Source: Affinirhizobium lemnae (GTDB lineage Bacteria > Pseudomonadota > Alphaproteobacteria > Rhizobiales > Rhizobiaceae). Taken from it: a DNA stretch of 64,000 nucleotides. Below the pieces are notes generated by a model. The model was given only the letters and a program-made list of their open reading frames with translations. It searched no databases and had not been told where the DNA came from. The DNA is taken from assembly GCF_022968395.1 (NCBI RefSeq), contig NZ_JALJQZ010000003.1:1-64000 (forward strand). The letters are read 5' to 3'. Shown piece after piece: positions 26,648 through 36,956 of the stretch. The stretch's first letter is position 1, and every line of letters starts with the position of its first letter. The position numbers were made by a program, and so were the translations under genes.

Positions 26648-27831
26648 CGATGGCGGCGCATACCGGTTTCCTCCTTAAGCGTCGCGGCTTTCTGGCATCG
26701 ATCGGTGCACTTGGCGCTTCGTCAGTCTTGCCGAAGGTTAGTCTTTCCGCGACAGCGGGTGATCGTCGGCTTGTCGTCATCTTGCTGCGCGGTGGGATGG
26801 ATGGAGTCGATCTCGTTCAGCCTTACGGCGACCCAAACTTCGCATTGCTTCGGCCTGAACTTGCTTTGACCCCGGCAACTGGACTGACTGACCTTAATGG
26901 CTTTTTCGGCCTGCATCCCGCAGCATCCGGTTTGATGCCGCTCTGGCGCGCTGGTCATCTATCCTTTGCGCACGCCATCGCCAGCCCTTACAGGGGCCGT
27001 GTCAGTCACTTCGATGCACAAGACGTGATCGAAACGGGAAATCCCGTTGGAAGCGGATCGCGGACTGGCTGGCTGAACCGGGCACTCGCTGTGATTCCAC
27101 GGACGGCTTCGCGGGCTGCGGTCGACATAACCACGAGTGTCGAACTGATCATGACGGGCGGCAACAAGACCGACGTCTGGGCGACGCAAAGTGATTTTCC
27201 CATGGCCCCGGACGAAATCCGCAGTCTGCAAACACTGCTTCAAACCGATCCCGTTTTTGACAAGGCGGGTGCGGGCATGTCCGGTCTTGATCCGCTGCCG
27301 CAAATCGTGAACTCGCAGGCGCGCACTGCAGGTGTTGCGGAACTGGCCAGACTCGCGGGTTCGCTTCTGGCGGAGGATTATCGTGTCGCCAGCTTCTCTC
27401 TTGCTGGCTGGGATACGCATCGGGACCAGAAGCGGGATTTTACAGAATCCGCTCGTCTTCTGTCCGAAGCGGTTCTCAATCTTCAGGCCGGTATGGGTGA
27501 GGCGGCCTGGCAACAAACCGCAGTAGTTGCCATTACCGAATTTGGTCGCACGCTTCGTTTGAATTCAACCGCAGGTACAGATCACGGCACCGCCAGTGCG
27601 GCGCTCCTGGCCGGTGGTGCGATTGCCGGTGGGCGCATTCTTTGTGATTGGTCAGGACTTGCCGAAGGACAATTGTTTGATGGCCGGGATCTGGCTCCGA
27701 CCCGTGACATCCGCGAACTTTTGGCAGCACTGTTGTTCCAGCAGTTCGATATTACTGCGACCAACCTGAACGCAAAGGTTTTTCCCGGTCTGGGCTTCGA
27801 GCCCAGTAGCCTGTTCATTAAGATGAACTGA
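26644..27831 (+). CDS. DUF1501 family protein, Tat-exported
   Basis: A 395-residue protein with a twin-arginine signal (LLKRRGFLASIGALGASSVL) followed by the DUF1501 core: LVVILLRGGMDGVDLVQPYG, FFGLHPAASGLMPLW, LSFAHAIASPY, WDTHRDQKRDF, VVAITEFGRTLRLNSTAGTD and DHGTASAAL. The fold belongs to the alkaline-phosphatase/sulfatase-like group, and the conserved Asp/His suggest a metal site, but no substrate is known. It overlaps the DUF1800 gene by 4 bases and is convergent with a thioesterase gene. Two in-frame ATGs (26644, 26653) are possible starts. Confidence 0.87.
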   Translation: MTMAAHTGFLLKRRGFLASIGALGASSVLPKVSLSATAGDRRLVVILLRGGMDGVDLVQPYGDPNFALLRPELALTPATGLTDLNGFFGLHPAASGLMPLWRAGHLSFAHAIASPYRGRVSHFDAQDVIETGNPVGSGSRTGWLNRALAVIPRTASRAAVDITTSVELIMTGGNKTDVWATQSDFPMAPDEIRSLQTLLQTDPVFDKAGAGMSGLDPLPQIVNSQARTAGVAELARLAGSLLAEDYRVASFSLAGWDTHRDQKRDFTESARLLSEAVLNLQAGMGEAAWQQTAVVAITEFGRTLRLNSTAGTDHGTASAALLAGGAIAGGRILCDWSGLAEGQLFDGRDLAPTRDIRELLAALLFQQFDITATNLNAKVFPGLGFEPSSLFIKMN

Positions 27832-27845
27832 CGATGTAGTGTGCC

Positions 27846-28238
27846 TCAGGCCGGAACTGCAACCGGTTGTCCAGTCTCGTCAATCGCGACCATGATGAAG
27901 GTTGCTTCCGTTACCTTCTCCGTAATGCCATGCCGCGACCGGATAGCCCAGGCTTCTACATGTAGCGTGATCGACGTTCGTCCGATCCGCTCAATCGATG
28001 TGTAGATGCTCAGTGTATCGCCGATCTTGACCGGTCGCCGGAACGCCATTTCCTTGACCGCGGCCGTCACGACCCTGCCGCGTGCGCGCTCTCCGGCCCG
28101 GATACCCGCTGCAAGGTCCATCTGTGCCATGACCCAGCCCCCGAAGATATCCCCCGCCGGGTTTGCGTCTCCTGGCATTGCCAAAGTGCGCAAGGTCAGT
28201 TCCCCATCCGGCTTCAGAGCTTCGATCCTGTCAATCAC
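27846..28238 (-). CDS. Acyl-CoA thioesterase, YciA-type hot-dog protein
   Basis: Hydrolyses acyl-CoA to free acid and CoA. The 130-residue product shows the YciA pattern LRTLAMPGDANPAGDIFGGW with the catalytic Asp, VMAQMDLAAGIRA, VVTAAVKEMAFRRPVKIGD and VTEATFIMVAIDE. I start at the GTG at 28238, where AAGGGG lies eight bases upstream; the frame is open further (to 28349), but the extra sequence is AT-rich and unlike the family. Confidence 0.87.
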   Translation of the reverse strand: MIDRIEALKPDGELTLRTLAMPGDANPAGDIFGGWVMAQMDLAAGIRAGERARGRVVTAAVKEMAFRRPVKIGDTLSIYTSIERIGRTSITLHVEAWAIRSRHGITEKVTEATFIMVAIDETGQPVAVPA

Positions 28239-28480
28239 TCGATCGTCCCCTTCGCTAAAACTGTGAAAGTAGCGTGTAATAAAATGCAGAATTCTACCTG
28301 AGAGCCGCACCTGCAATCCATCAGAACATTTTGCACCATAATATACCACTAAGAAAAAGCCAAAAGATTGAGGTGTTTAAATCCCAGGATTGATCAATGA
28401 TAACAATTTCAGCTGGAATTTACCGATCTGTAATGAGCTGCATCTAATTTGACTTAATCGTCATACGGTGGGGTATTTCT

Positions 28481-30292
28481 ATGAAGAAATTTGGTCTCTC
28501 GACGCGACTGTTCATGCTGGTTGGACTTGCAGTTGTCATCCTGATTTCTGCAATGACTATAAGCCTGATGCAAAGCTATTCAGCAGTCGAGGCCGAACGG
28601 AAATCGGCACTGGCTGCGATGAACGCGAATGCAATCAGCCTCCTTAAGGCTGCCTATGACCAGGAGAAAAGCGGAAAGCTGACACGCGAGCAGGCTCAGG
28701 CCGAAGCGAAGCGGGTTATTGGCGCGATGCGCTACGACAATGGGTCGGGCTATTTCTGGATCAACGACATGGCACCGCGCATGGTCATGCACCCAGTCAA
28801 GCCCGAGCTGAACGGTGCAGACCTGACGCAGAACAAGGACCCAAACGGCAAGTTCCTGTTCATGGAGATGGTAAAGGTCGTTAAGGCATCGGGTCAGGGC
28901 TATGTCGATTATGATTGGCCGAAGCCAGGCGCAGACAAGCCTGTGGGCAAGTATTCGCATGTCGTCGGCTTTGAGCCTTGGGGCTGGATCGTCGGCACGG
29001 GTGTCTATGTCGACGATCTTCAGGCGCTGTTCGCGCAAAAGGCTATTCGTTTCGGCATCGTATGCGGCGCGGGCCTGCTTGTACTGGCTGCGGCGGCCTA
29101 TTTCATCGTGCGCGGCATTACAAAGCCTATAAACGCGATGCGGCAGGTTCTTGGCCGTATGGCGCAGGGTGAGGCCAATGTATCAGTGGAAATCGGCAGT
29201 TCCGCACGAGAGTTGAACGAGATGGCGCATTCCATCGAGGTTCTGCGCACGGCAGTCAACGAACGAGCGGAGTTGCAGGCGCGCGATGCCGAACAGCAGC
29301 GCGCCATTGCGCAGGATCGTGAACAGTCTGCACACCAGATCCAGGCTGCGGCAGAAAGCCAGCAGCGGGCCATGGGTGCACTCGGGCATGCGCTTGAAGC
29401 TCTTGCGCGTGGAGACCTTTCCGTCGCGCTTGATGATCTCGGCTCGGATTTCGCCAAACTTCGCAACGACTTCAATCTTGCTGTGAGTTCGCTGCGCTCG
29501 ACCATCCAGCAGATTTCGGAAACGGGCCACGTTGTCCACAGCAGTTCCGCCAACATCTCCGATGCGACCAATAATCTCTCTCGCCGCACGGAACAGCAGG
29601 CTGCTGCCCTGGAACAGACGGCTGCGGCGCTCGAAGAGATTACCTCGACGGTGAAGACAGCGTCCGAGCGTGCTGTGGAGGCCCGCGCGATGGTGTCGGA
29701 AACCAAGAAGAGTGCCGGCCGCTCCGGCGAAATCGTCAGCGAGGCGATCACCGCGATGGGCCGTATCGAGGATTCCTCGAACCGTATCGGCCAGATCATC
29801 GGCGTGATCGACGAGATTGCCTTTCAGACCAACCTTCTGGCGCTCAACGCCGGCGTGGAAGCCGCCCGTGCAGGTGAGGCGGGGCGTGGCTTTGCTGTCG
29901 TGGCGCAGGAAGTGCGCGAGCTTGCGCAGCGATCTGCCAATGCGGCCAAGGAGATCAAGCAGTTAATCCAGAATTCGGCCCATGAGGTCGAGGCGGGCGT
30001 CTCGCTGGTGCGCACCACGGGCGACGCTCTCGTCGAGATTGTCAAGCTTGTTGAGCAGGTGAATGCGCAGGTGGAGGGAATCGCGACGGCTTCCCGCGAA
30101 CAGGCCACGGGTCTGCAGGAAATCAATACCTCCGTCAGCCACATGGACCAGATGACCCAGCAGAACGCCGCCATGGTGGAAGAAACCACAGCCTCCAGCC
30201 AGACCTTGGAAGAGCAGAGCCGTCAGCTGCAGAGCCTTCTTTCTGGGTTCCGTCTCGGCGAGCAGGACATGCGTATGCACCGCGCCGCCTGA
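28481..30292 (+). CDS. Methyl-accepting chemotaxis protein with single-Cache sensor
   Basis: Transmembrane chemoreceptor that signals through CheA/CheW. The 603 residues have a membrane helix (about 9-30), a periplasmic sCache_2-type domain (about 33-185, with [19 protein letters not shown] and [20 protein letters not shown]) and a second helix (about 190-210). HAMP (about 212-265) and a methyl-accepting signalling domain follow, with hairpin tip [20 protein letters not shown] and [18 protein letters not shown]. Small Cache domains of this type often bind short organic acids; the ligand is unknown. The upstream region is AT-rich; a strong terminator follows the gene. Confidence 0.93.
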   Translation: MKKFGLSTRLFMLVGLAVVILISAMTISLMQSYSAVEAERKSALAAMNANAISLLKAAYDQEKSGKLTREQAQAEAKRVIGAMRYDNGSGYFWINDMAPRMVMHPVKPELNGADLTQNKDPNGKFLFMEMVKVVKASGQGYVDYDWPKPGADKPVGKYSHVVGFEPWGWIVGTGVYVDDLQALFAQKAIRFGIVCGAGLLVLAAAAYFIVRGITKPINAMRQVLGRMAQGEANVSVEIGSSARELNEMAHSIEVLRTAVNERAELQARDAEQQRAIAQDREQSAHQIQAAAESQQRAMGALGHALEALARGDLSVALDDLGSDFAKLRNDFNLAVSSLRSTIQQISETGHVVHSSSANISDATNNLSRRTEQQAAALEQTAAALEEITSTVKTASERAVEARAMVSETKKSAGRSGEIVSEAITAMGRIEDSSNRIGQIIGVIDEIAFQTNLLALNAGVEAARAGEAGRGFAVVAQEVRELAQRSANAAKEIKQLIQNSAHEVEAGVSLVRTTGDALVEIVKLVEQVNAQVEGIATASREQATGLQEINTSVSHMDQMTQQNAAMVEETTASSQTLEEQSRQLQSLLSGFRLGEQDMRMHRAA

Positions 30293-30317
30293 TAAGCGAG
30301 TATCGAGACCCAACGAA

Positions 30318-30347
30318 CGCCCGTTGCAAGACCGCAGCGGGCGTTTT
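30318..30347 (+). terminator. Rho-independent terminator of the chemoreceptor gene
   Basis: CGCCCGTTGC (30318-30327) and GCAGCGGGCG (30334-30343) form a ten-pair stem with one G-T pair and a six-base loop, then TTTT. Confidence 0.85.
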
Positions 30348-30569
30348 GCATTTGAGCGATTTTCAAACACAATCGTTCAGGTCTGAGGTGGTTCCATCAG
30401 TCGTTGCTACAATGTTGCCCTGAAAAGACCCCGATCTCGAAAGTCTTTGTTTACCCTGTGTGCCTAGAATTTTGAGGTGTGGCATTCCGGCAAGGGTGGC
30501 ACGCGATGGCCCTGGATGATTGTTTCCCGTTCAGGACGACGGCCCGGTTTCCCAATGTGAGCAGCTTGT

Positions 30570-31928
30570 ATGGCGTATGCTTTGAACACCCGAAGGGCCG
30601 TGGCCTTCCTTCTGATCTCCACGATGCTGGTGGGTTGCACCGCGGACGGTTTGGTGCCGCCTGCACCCATTGACCGTGGCACACGGGTCAGCGCCATTCC
30701 GCCGGGACGGGTTCCGGTTCAACAGGCGCCTTCCATGGACGCCTATGCCGCGCCAGCCCAGCAGCCGATGGGGCAGGTGGGCAGTCCTTACGAGCCCGCC
30801 GCGCAGCCCATGCCACCCGCAGCGACGCGTCAGTCGCGCCTTCCCATGATTGACAGCGATGAGGCGATGACACAGCCCCGTCAGATGGGGGAGCCTCCAA
30901 AGACCCTTGGCACGCTGACCTATGACGCCAATGGCGTGAATATGGATGCGGCGCTCGGCGTCGGCGGCGGGCAGCCTGCCCCGCATGTGGTTGGCCTTGC
31001 CGAGGAGCAGAATAACGATATTGCGGAAGGCAATTCCTCGCAGCCTGTCGTGGACGGCATCGGCACCGATGCGCCTGTCCAGCGCAACAGGCCCACCCAG
31101 CGAAGCGCTCAGCCCTACGCAACAAGCGCGCCGGTGCAACCGGCGCAGGATCTCTATCTCCAGAACGAGCCGCAGCAGAATTCGCTCGCGCCAAAGCGGG
31201 TGCAACAGCCGGTGCGGGGCGATCTCGCCGCAACTCAACCGCGCTGGAGCGATTCCCGCCCTGTCGTCGCCCCGAGCAGGATCGAGCCGGAGCCGCAGCA
31301 GGTAGCGATGCTGATGCCGCGCAATCCGACACTCGCACCGCAATCCTCCCGCACCGATGCCTCTCCCATGCCGGCATCCGAAGCGAGTTGCCGCGCCCAG
31401 TTGAAGCGCATGGGTGTGCTTTACCGGGACAAGCCGCAGATTTCCGATGGCCCGAGTTGCGGCATCGACTATCCGGTTGAGCTCTATGGTCTCTCCGGCG
31501 GCGTGCAGGTAAAACCGGCGGTGACGCTCAATTGCCAGACGACGCTTGCTTTTGCGCAATGGGTGAAGAACGAGCTCGTGCCGTCCTCGCGTATCCGCTA
31601 CTGGAGCGGCATCGGCAAGATCGAGCCCATGGGCGGATATTCCTGCCGTCGCATGAACAACAGTCGCCAGCGCTACAACCCGATGTCCGAGCACGCGCGC
31701 GGCAATGCCATCGATGTCGGCAAGTTCGTGTTGAAGAACGGCCACGAAATCGATGTTCGCAAGAAGGGCCTGTTCTCGTTCCGCGAGGGAGCGCTGCTGA
31801 AGGCGGTACGCGACGATAGCTGCAAGTATTTCAACACGGTTCTCGGTCCGGGCAGCAATGCCGAACACTGGAACCACTTCCATTTCGATCTGCGCAGCCG
31901 TGCTTCCGGCAATCGATACTGTGACTGA
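30570..31928 (+). CDS. Extensin-family lipoprotein with a LAS-type metallopeptidase motif
   Basis: The 452-residue precursor has a lipoprotein signal ending in the lipobox LVGC (Cys about 23), then a Pro/Gln/Ala-rich disordered stretch (about 25-270). The conserved extensin-like C-terminal domain follows (about 275-450), with four cysteines. It includes SEHARGNAIDVGKF and AEHWNHFHFDLR, an H-x6-D ... H-x-H arrangement like that of the zinc endopeptidases of the LAS group (MepA, D-Ala-D-Ala peptidases). A periplasmic peptidoglycan endopeptidase role is therefore possible; that assignment is inference from the motif. It is not an extensin in the plant sense. Confidence 0.82.
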   Translation: MAYALNTRRAVAFLLISTMLVGCTADGLVPPAPIDRGTRVSAIPPGRVPVQQAPSMDAYAAPAQQPMGQVGSPYEPAAQPMPPAATRQSRLPMIDSDEAMTQPRQMGEPPKTLGTLTYDANGVNMDAALGVGGGQPAPHVVGLAEEQNNDIAEGNSSQPVVDGIGTDAPVQRNRPTQRSAQPYATSAPVQPAQDLYLQNEPQQNSLAPKRVQQPVRGDLAATQPRWSDSRPVVAPSRIEPEPQQVAMLMPRNPTLAPQSSRTDASPMPASEASCRAQLKRMGVLYRDKPQISDGPSCGIDYPVELYGLSGGVQVKPAVTLNCQTTLAFAQWVKNELVPSSRIRYWSGIGKIEPMGGYSCRRMNNSRQRYNPMSEHARGNAIDVGKFVLKNGHEIDVRKKGLFSFREGALLKAVRDDSCKYFNTVLGPGSNAEHWNHFHFDLRSRASGNRYCD

Positions 31929-32040
31929 TCTGAATTCCGGCTGATATATCTTTCACTCCGACGGCGCCTGCGATAAATGCGCTGCAACAAAGGCGGACGG
32001 CCATGTTCCGGCCGCCCAAGGGTGAGGACGGGAGTGGAAT

Positions 32041-32913
32041 TTGCAGATCATCAAGACTCGTGAGGAATTGCGGGCCGCTGTCCGCGATCTGCGTGCCGAC
32101 GGCAGGAGGATCGGCTTTGTTCCCACCATGGGATATCTGCATGTCGGGCACATGACGCTCGTGGAGCGCTCTCAGGCCGAGAACGGCGCCACCGTGGTTT
32201 CCATTTTCGTGAACCCGCTGCAATTTGGCAAGAACGAGGATCTGGACAAGTATCCCCGCGATCTGGCGCGCGACTGTGCGATGCTGGAAGCGGCTGGTGT
32301 TGATATTCTTTTTGCTCCTGACGTCAGCGAGATGTATCCGAGCCCGATGCTGACCGTGGTGGATGTGCCGACCATTGGTAGCCAGCTGGAGGGTGAGGTG
32401 CGGCCTGGCCATTTCGCAGGCGTGGCGACCGTCGTGACGAAGCTGTTCAATCTTGTTCAGCCTGATGCCGCCTATTTCGGCGAGAAGGATTATCAGCAGG
32501 TGCAGATCATTCGGCGCATGGTCGAGGATCTGGCGCAGCCGGTGCAGGTTGTTCCTGTAGCGACTGTTCGCGAGCCCGATGGACTGGCCTGCTCGTCGCG
32601 CAATGTCTATCTCACCAGCGACGAACGGAAGGCTGCGGTCATCGTGCCGCGCGCGCTCGACCTTGCCGAGCGGCTGGTACGCGAGGGTCTGAAGGATCCT
32701 GTGGCGCTGGAGGCGGAGCTCACGGCATTCCTGAAGCGCGAACCATTGGCCGAGCCGGATGTGGTGGCCGTGCGCCATGCGACCACGCTGCAGCGTGTGG
32801 CGGACCTGAGCGACGAGGCGGTGGTCGTTGCTCTCTTCGTTCGCTTTGGAACGACACGGCTATTGGACAACCGGGTCATTGCTCCCGTTTCTCGTGCAGA
32901 GGATACCCACTGA
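32041..32913 (+). CDS. panC: Pantoate--beta-alanine ligase (pantothenate synthetase)
   Basis: Joins pantoate and beta-alanine with ATP to make pantothenate, the precursor of CoA. The 290-residue product has the nucleotide-binding HVGH motif (34-37, in [14 protein letters not shown]), [32 protein letters not shown] and [11 protein letters not shown]. The TTG at 32041 is the start: GGAG at 32031-32034 has the right spacing and no ATG fits. The stop overlaps the panB start (TGATG), so the two are translationally coupled. Confidence 0.94.
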   Translation: MQIIKTREELRAAVRDLRADGRRIGFVPTMGYLHVGHMTLVERSQAENGATVVSIFVNPLQFGKNEDLDKYPRDLARDCAMLEAAGVDILFAPDVSEMYPSPMLTVVDVPTIGSQLEGEVRPGHFAGVATVVTKLFNLVQPDAAYFGEKDYQQVQIIRRMVEDLAQPVQVVPVATVREPDGLACSSRNVYLTSDERKAAVIVPRALDLAERLVREGLKDPVALEAELTAFLKREPLAEPDVVAVRHATTLQRVADLSDEAVVVALFVRFGTTRLLDNRVIAPVSRAEDTH

Positions 32914-33743
32914 TGAGCGCACCGACAAAGGTTCGACGCAAGACGATCACCGCCATTCGCGCGATGAAAGGCCAGCAGAAAATTGTTTCGCTGACCGCCT
33001 ACACCACGCCTATGGCGCGCATGCTGGATCCGCACTGCGATCTCTTGCTGGTCGGCGATTCACTCGGAATGGTGCTGTATGGCATGGAGACGACCGTCTC
33101 GGTGACGCTCGACATGATGATCGCGCATGGGCAGGCCGTGATGCGCGGTGCAGCCCAAGCCTGCGTCATCGTCGACATGCCCTTTGGCAGCTACCAGGAA
33201 TCAAAGGAGCAGGCCTATCGCAACGCCGTTCGCATTCTGCAGGAAACAGGCTGCGACGGTATCAAGCTCGAGGGCGGCGCGGAGATGGCCGAAACCATTC
33301 ATTTCCTCTCGACCAGAGGCGTGCCCGTGCTGGCACATGTGGGTCTGATGCCGCAGATGGTGAATACATCCGGCGGCTTTCGTGCGCTGGGCCATAGCGA
33401 TGAAGAGGCGGCCAAGATCGCCGCCGACGCTGCGGCTGTTGCGCAAGCGGGTGCATTTGCCGTGGTGATCGAAGGGACTGTCGAACCGGTCGCCAGAGAG
33501 ATTTCAAAGTCGCTGGCCATCCCGACAATCGGGATTGGTGCCTCCGCCGCTTGCGACGGGCAGGTGCTGGTCTGTGATGACATGCTGGGTCTGTTCGATG
33601 CGTTCAAGCCGCGCTTCGTCAAACGCTATGCTGAACTCGGCGCTCTGGTCTCGCAAGCGGCGGCAGACTATGCACGCGACGTGCGGGAGGGTAGCTTTCC
33701 GGCGGAGGAACACACGTTCCAGCCCCGGCGTAAACCGGATTGA
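32913..33743 (+). CDS. panB: 3-methyl-2-oxobutanoate hydroxymethyltransferase
   Basis: Transfers a hydroxymethyl group from 5,10-methylene-THF to ketoisovalerate, giving ketopantoate, the first step of pantothenate synthesis. The 276 residues hold the Mg2+ ligands in [11 protein letters not shown] (Asp49) and [10 protein letters not shown], the lysine/glutamate region IKLEGGAEM and the catalytic Glu in [11 protein letters not shown]. Start shares one base with the panC stop. The downstream GNAT gene begins 20 bases on and may be part of the operon. Confidence 0.95.
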   Translation: MSAPTKVRRKTITAIRAMKGQQKIVSLTAYTTPMARMLDPHCDLLLVGDSLGMVLYGMETTVSVTLDMMIAHGQAVMRGAAQACVIVDMPFGSYQESKEQAYRNAVRILQETGCDGIKLEGGAEMAETIHFLSTRGVPVLAHVGLMPQMVNTSGGFRALGHSDEEAAKIAADAAAVAQAGAFAVVIEGTVEPVAREISKSLAIPTIGIGASAACDGQVLVCDDMLGLFDAFKPRFVKRYAELGALVSQAAADYARDVREGSFPAEEHTFQPRRKPD

Positions 33744-33763
33744 TCTCAGATAGGAGCGCCCTC

Positions 33764-34228
33764 GTGCCGTTTGAGCCGCCCATCATCCAGCTTTGCCCAG
33801 TCACGGCTGACCTTGTGCCGAAGCTTCTCGACCTGCGTCTTCGACCGGATCAGGTGCGGATGGTTGCGAGCGTTAACGATTCCCTTGAGGAGGCCGAGAC
33901 TGACGAAGACGCAAGACCGCGTGCCATTCTGCACGATGGTGAGCCTGTGGGTTTTCTGATGTATGACGCGACCAGTGCGGGTGATGTTGCGCAACTCTAC
34001 CGCTTCATCATCGATGAATGGCAGCAGGGCAAGGGTTTCGGGCGGGCTGCTCTGTCGGCTGTCATTGCAGAGATCCGTCGCGAGCCGCATGTCTCAAAGA
34101 TTTCCATCTGTTACGAACCGGAGAATATGGCCGCACGCCAGCTTTATCTCAGTGCAGGTTTTGTCGAGCAAGGGCTGGACGAGGATGGCGAAATGATTGC
34201 CCATCTGGCGTTGCCGCCTTCCTCCTGA
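33764..34228 (+). CDS. GNAT-family N-acetyltransferase
   Basis: Acetyl-CoA-dependent transferase of 154 residues. The acetyl-CoA loop is seen in LYRFIIDEWQQGKGFGRAAL, followed by VSKISICYEPENMAARQLYL and GFVEQGLDEDGEMIAHLAL. The sequence resembles the diamine or spermidine acetyltransferase branch (SpeG/BltD-like), but the substrate is not certain. GTG at 33764 has GGAG eight bases upstream; an earlier ATG at 33740 overlaps panB. A six-pair hairpin (ACCTCC/GGAGGT, 34243-34260) lies after it, before the ABC genes. Confidence 0.83.
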   Translation: MPFEPPIIQLCPVTADLVPKLLDLRLRPDQVRMVASVNDSLEEAETDEDARPRAILHDGEPVGFLMYDATSAGDVAQLYRFIIDEWQQGKGFGRAALSAVIAEIRREPHVSKISICYEPENMAARQLYLSAGFVEQGLDEDGEMIAHLALPPSS

Positions 34229-34340
34229 TCTGCGCATTTTTGACCTCCCTTTTCGGAGGTGGTTGCCTATATACATTGCGGGATCGTTGCAGATTCCCCT
34301 GCCACATTTCTACCTGCCATAATTTACGCGAAGGTCTGCG

Positions 34341-35267
34341 ATGCCCGCGATTGTTTCCATTCGAAATCTTCAGAAGACCTATGCCAACGGATTTTCGGCG
34401 CTAAAGGGCGTCAACCTCGATATCGAGGAAGGCGAAATTCTCGCGCTGCTCGGCCCGAACGGTGCGGGCAAGACGACGATGATTTCCATTATCTGCGGAA
34501 TATCTATGCCCACGGGCGGAACCGTGATGGTGGGAGGGCATGATGTAGTTCGCGACTTCCGGCAGACACGTAAACTCATCGGCCTTGTGCCGCAGGAGTT
34601 GACGATAGATCAGTTTGAGACCGTCTGGAATACGGTGAGCTTTTCGCGCGGTCTGCATGGCGAAAAAGCCAATCCAAAGCTTATCGAACAGATTCTTAAG
34701 GACCTCTCGCTCTGGGACAAGCGTGACAACAAGCTACGCGAGCTTTCCGGTGGCATGAAGCGTCGCGTGCTGATTGCCAAGGCGCTGGCACATGAGCCGC
34801 GCATTCTGTTTCTGGATGAACCGACGGCTGGCGTGGATGTCGAACTACGACGCGGCATGTGGGCGGCGATTGACCGCCTGCGGGAGGGCGGGGTGACCGT
34901 GATCCTGACCACGCATTACATCGAAGAGGCTGAAGAGATGGCGGACCGAATTGGCGTCATCAGCGGTGGCGAGATTCTGCTGGTTGAAGAAAAGCGCGCG
35001 CTGATGCAGAAGCTCGGACGCAAACAGTTGCGGCTTGAACTGAAGTCGCCGCTATCCGTCTTGCCGCCCTCGCTCGACGCTCTCCAGCTCTCTCTTTCAG
35101 AGGATGGACGCGCGATTATCCACGAATATGGAAATGGAGTCGGCGAAGGCCGCATTGGCGCGGTTCTTGCCGCAGTGGAACGGGAAGGGCTTTCCATCAG
35201 CGACGTTTCCACCCGCCAGAGTTCGCTTGAAGATATTTTTGTTTCGCTTGTAGGAGATCGCGCATGA
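34341..35267 (+). CDS. ABC exporter ATP-binding protein (NodI-like)
   Basis: ATPase of an ABC-2 exporter. The 308-residue protein has Walker [14 protein letters not shown]-loop [13 protein letters not shown], signature [16 protein letters not shown], Walker [16 protein letters not shown] and the H-loop [16 protein letters not shown]-terminal extension of about 80 residues is usual for NodI/DRA relatives. It overlaps the permease gene by 4 bases (35264-35267), and together they make one exporter. In non-nodulating rhizobia this pair is a housekeeping 'multidrug' or lipid exporter; the substrate is unknown. Confidence 0.9.
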   Translation: MPAIVSIRNLQKTYANGFSALKGVNLDIEEGEILALLGPNGAGKTTMISIICGISMPTGGTVMVGGHDVVRDFRQTRKLIGLVPQELTIDQFETVWNTVSFSRGLHGEKANPKLIEQILKDLSLWDKRDNKLRELSGGMKRRVLIAKALAHEPRILFLDEPTAGVDVELRRGMWAAIDRLREGGVTVILTTHYIEEAEEMADRIGVISGGEILLVEEKRALMQKLGRKQLRLELKSPLSVLPPSLDALQLSLSEDGRAIIHEYGNGVGEGRIGAVLAAVEREGLSISDVSTRQSSLEDIFVSLVGDRA

Positions 35268-36025
35268 ACTGGGAAGCGATCAAAGCGATCTACTATTTCG
35301 AAATGGTGCGGATGAAGCGCACTTTACTGCAAAGCTTGATTGCGCCGGTCATCACGACATCACTCTATTTTATCGTATTTGGCACCGCCATCGGCTCACG
35401 TATTCAGGAGGTCAACGGTGTATCCTACGGAGCTTTTATCACGCCCGGCTTGATTATGCTGACGCTTCTTGGCCAGTGTATCAGCAATGGTGCTTTTGGC
35501 ATCTATTTCCCGAAGTTTGCGGGTACGATCTATGAAATCCTATCGGCACCGGTTTCTATGAAAGAGGTGGTGATCGGTTATGTCGGGGCCGCGGCGACCA
35601 AAGGCGTCATCATCGGCCTTATCATTCTCGCGACGGCTTCGCTGTTCGTCGACCTGTCGGTCCAGTATCCGGTTATGATGCTCGTCTTCATGGTGCTGAC
35701 GGCAATAACCTTCTCGATGGCTGGCTTCATCATCGGTATCTGGGCGGACAACTTCGAACAGCTGAACCTCGTGCCCATGCTTGTGGTGCCGCCGCTGACC
35801 TTCCTCGGTGGCAGCTTCTATTCCATCGATATGCTGCCGCCCTTCTGGCAGACGGTCAGCCACTTCAATCCGGTGCTTTATCTGGTCTCGGGCTTCCGCT
35901 GGAGCTTCTACGGCATTGCTGATGTGAACCCGGTGATCAGCCTCGTGATGATTGCGGTGTTCCTGATGATCTGTCTCAGCCTGCTGTTCTGGATCTTCCG
36001 GACGGGTTACCGGCTGCGGAAATAA
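35264..36025 (+). CDS. ABC-2 type permease (NodJ-like)
   Basis: Membrane partner of the ATPase just upstream. The 253 residues have six membrane helices, the first at about 23-45 and the last at about 225-245. The ABC-2 hallmarks [39 protein letters not shown] and [17 protein letters not shown] are present. It overlaps the ATPase gene by 4 bases, which implies a shared message. Confidence 0.9.
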   Translation: MNWEAIKAIYYFEMVRMKRTLLQSLIAPVITTSLYFIVFGTAIGSRIQEVNGVSYGAFITPGLIMLTLLGQCISNGAFGIYFPKFAGTIYEILSAPVSMKEVVIGYVGAAATKGVIIGLIILATASLFVDLSVQYPVMMLVFMVLTAITFSMAGFIIGIWADNFEQLNLVPMLVVPPLTFLGGSFYSIDMLPPFWQTVSHFNPVLYLVSGFRWSFYGIADVNPVISLVMIAVFLMICLSLLFWIFRTGYRLRK

Positions 36026-36042
36026 CTCGCGGCCAACGATAT

Positions 36043-36741
36043 TCAGTCGCGCAGGCGCAGTTGATCTGTCTGCATCTGAAGCGAGCCGAGGGTGGAGAGG
36101 AAACTCATGCCCAGAAGGCTTTGCTCCAGGCGGCCCTGTTCGGCCACCAGCGCCCGCAGGTTTTGTCGGGCGATTGGCCCTATGCCGACATTATCCAGAC
36201 GGACTGGCGCTGCCATTGCTCGCCCATTGGCGGTCATCACAGGTGTCGTGAAATCAAGCTTCGACGGATCAAGGCCGATTGCCTGCGCATCACGCCATGA
36301 CAGGACGATAGAGCTTGCGCCCGTATCGACGAGCATGGGTATCGTCTTGCCATCGACGCTGACCTGCGCCTGGAAATGGCCGTTGCGGGCGCGGTAGAGC
36401 ACGACTTCCGAACCGCCTTCACTCGTCGTCATCACCATCGGGCTGCCGGGGATCAGGCCATCGGTCACGCGTGCGCCGATGCTGCGGAAATCATCGCGGT
36501 AGACGTAACCAGCGACCAGAACAAGTGCGACAACCAGCCAGATGACGATGTTGCGGAGGACTTCGGATGCCTTGCCTCTTCGCCCCGCCAGAACGCCAGC
36601 GGACAGCAGGATGGCAATGGCCGACAATTGAACGAGATGGGCGAAATCATCATTGGCGAAGCCAAAGGTCTGGCCCGCATCGTTGTTGAAGATCAACAGC
36701 GCAAGACCGGCACCGAGAATGGCGAGCACGATCATCAGCAT
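36043..36741 (-). CDS. TIGR02281-type retropepsin-like aspartic protease, membrane-anchored
   Basis: A 232-residue protein with two or three N-terminal membrane helices (about 2-18, 34-52, 63-80) and a C-terminal clan AA protease domain. The catalytic motif is PMLVDTGASSIVLS (Asp about 138). The single DTG motif means it should act as a dimer, as retropepsins do, with the catalytic part in the periplasm. Conserved in alphaproteobacteria; substrates unknown. The first codons overlap the end of the DUF1289 gene by 7 bases. Confidence 0.83.
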   Translation of the reverse strand: MLMIVLAILGAGLALLIFNNDAGQTFGFANDDFAHLVQLSAIAILLSAGVLAGRRGKASEVLRNIVIWLVVALVLVAGYVYRDDFRSIGARVTDGLIPGSPMVMTTSEGGSEVVLYRARNGHFQAQVSVDGKTIPMLVDTGASSIVLSWRDAQAIGLDPSKLDFTTPVMTANGRAMAAPVRLDNVGIGPIARQNLRALVAEQGRLEQSLLGMSFLSTLGSLQMQTDQLRLRD

Positions 36742-36944
36742 GGCCGGGCGTTCTCCTGTTGCGGAGGATCGACGGGGCCAAGCATTTGCAGGCGCGCAGG
36801 GAGCATTTCCATCAGCGCATGGCGCTCGGCCTCTGTCATGCTGGTCCAGCTTCCGATCTCATCGCCCGTGCGCCCGCAGCCCACGCAGATGCCGGATTGC
36901 GAATCGAGAGCACACACAAGAATGCAGGGCGTTATCATGGCCAT
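36735..36944 (-). CDS. DUF1289 domain protein
   Basis: A small 69-residue protein with the family pattern TPCILVCALDSQSGICVGCG followed by RTGDEIGSWTSMTEAER. The four spaced cysteines look like a metal site. Function of the family is unknown. It overlaps the aspartic protease gene by 7 bases and ends 12 bases after the convergent-free gap from cobS (36957), so cobS, this gene and the protease may be one transcript. Confidence 0.85.
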   Translation of the reverse strand: MAMITPCILVCALDSQSGICVGCGRTGDEIGSWTSMTEAERHALMEMLPARLQMLGPVDPPQQENARPC

Positions 36945-36956
36945 TATATTGGCTCT

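Noticed and set aside
30531-31883. Minus-strand frame of 450 codons opposite the extensin-like gene
   Set aside because: It is an antisense shadow of the low-complexity Pro/Gln part and the conserved C-terminal domain on the plus strand.
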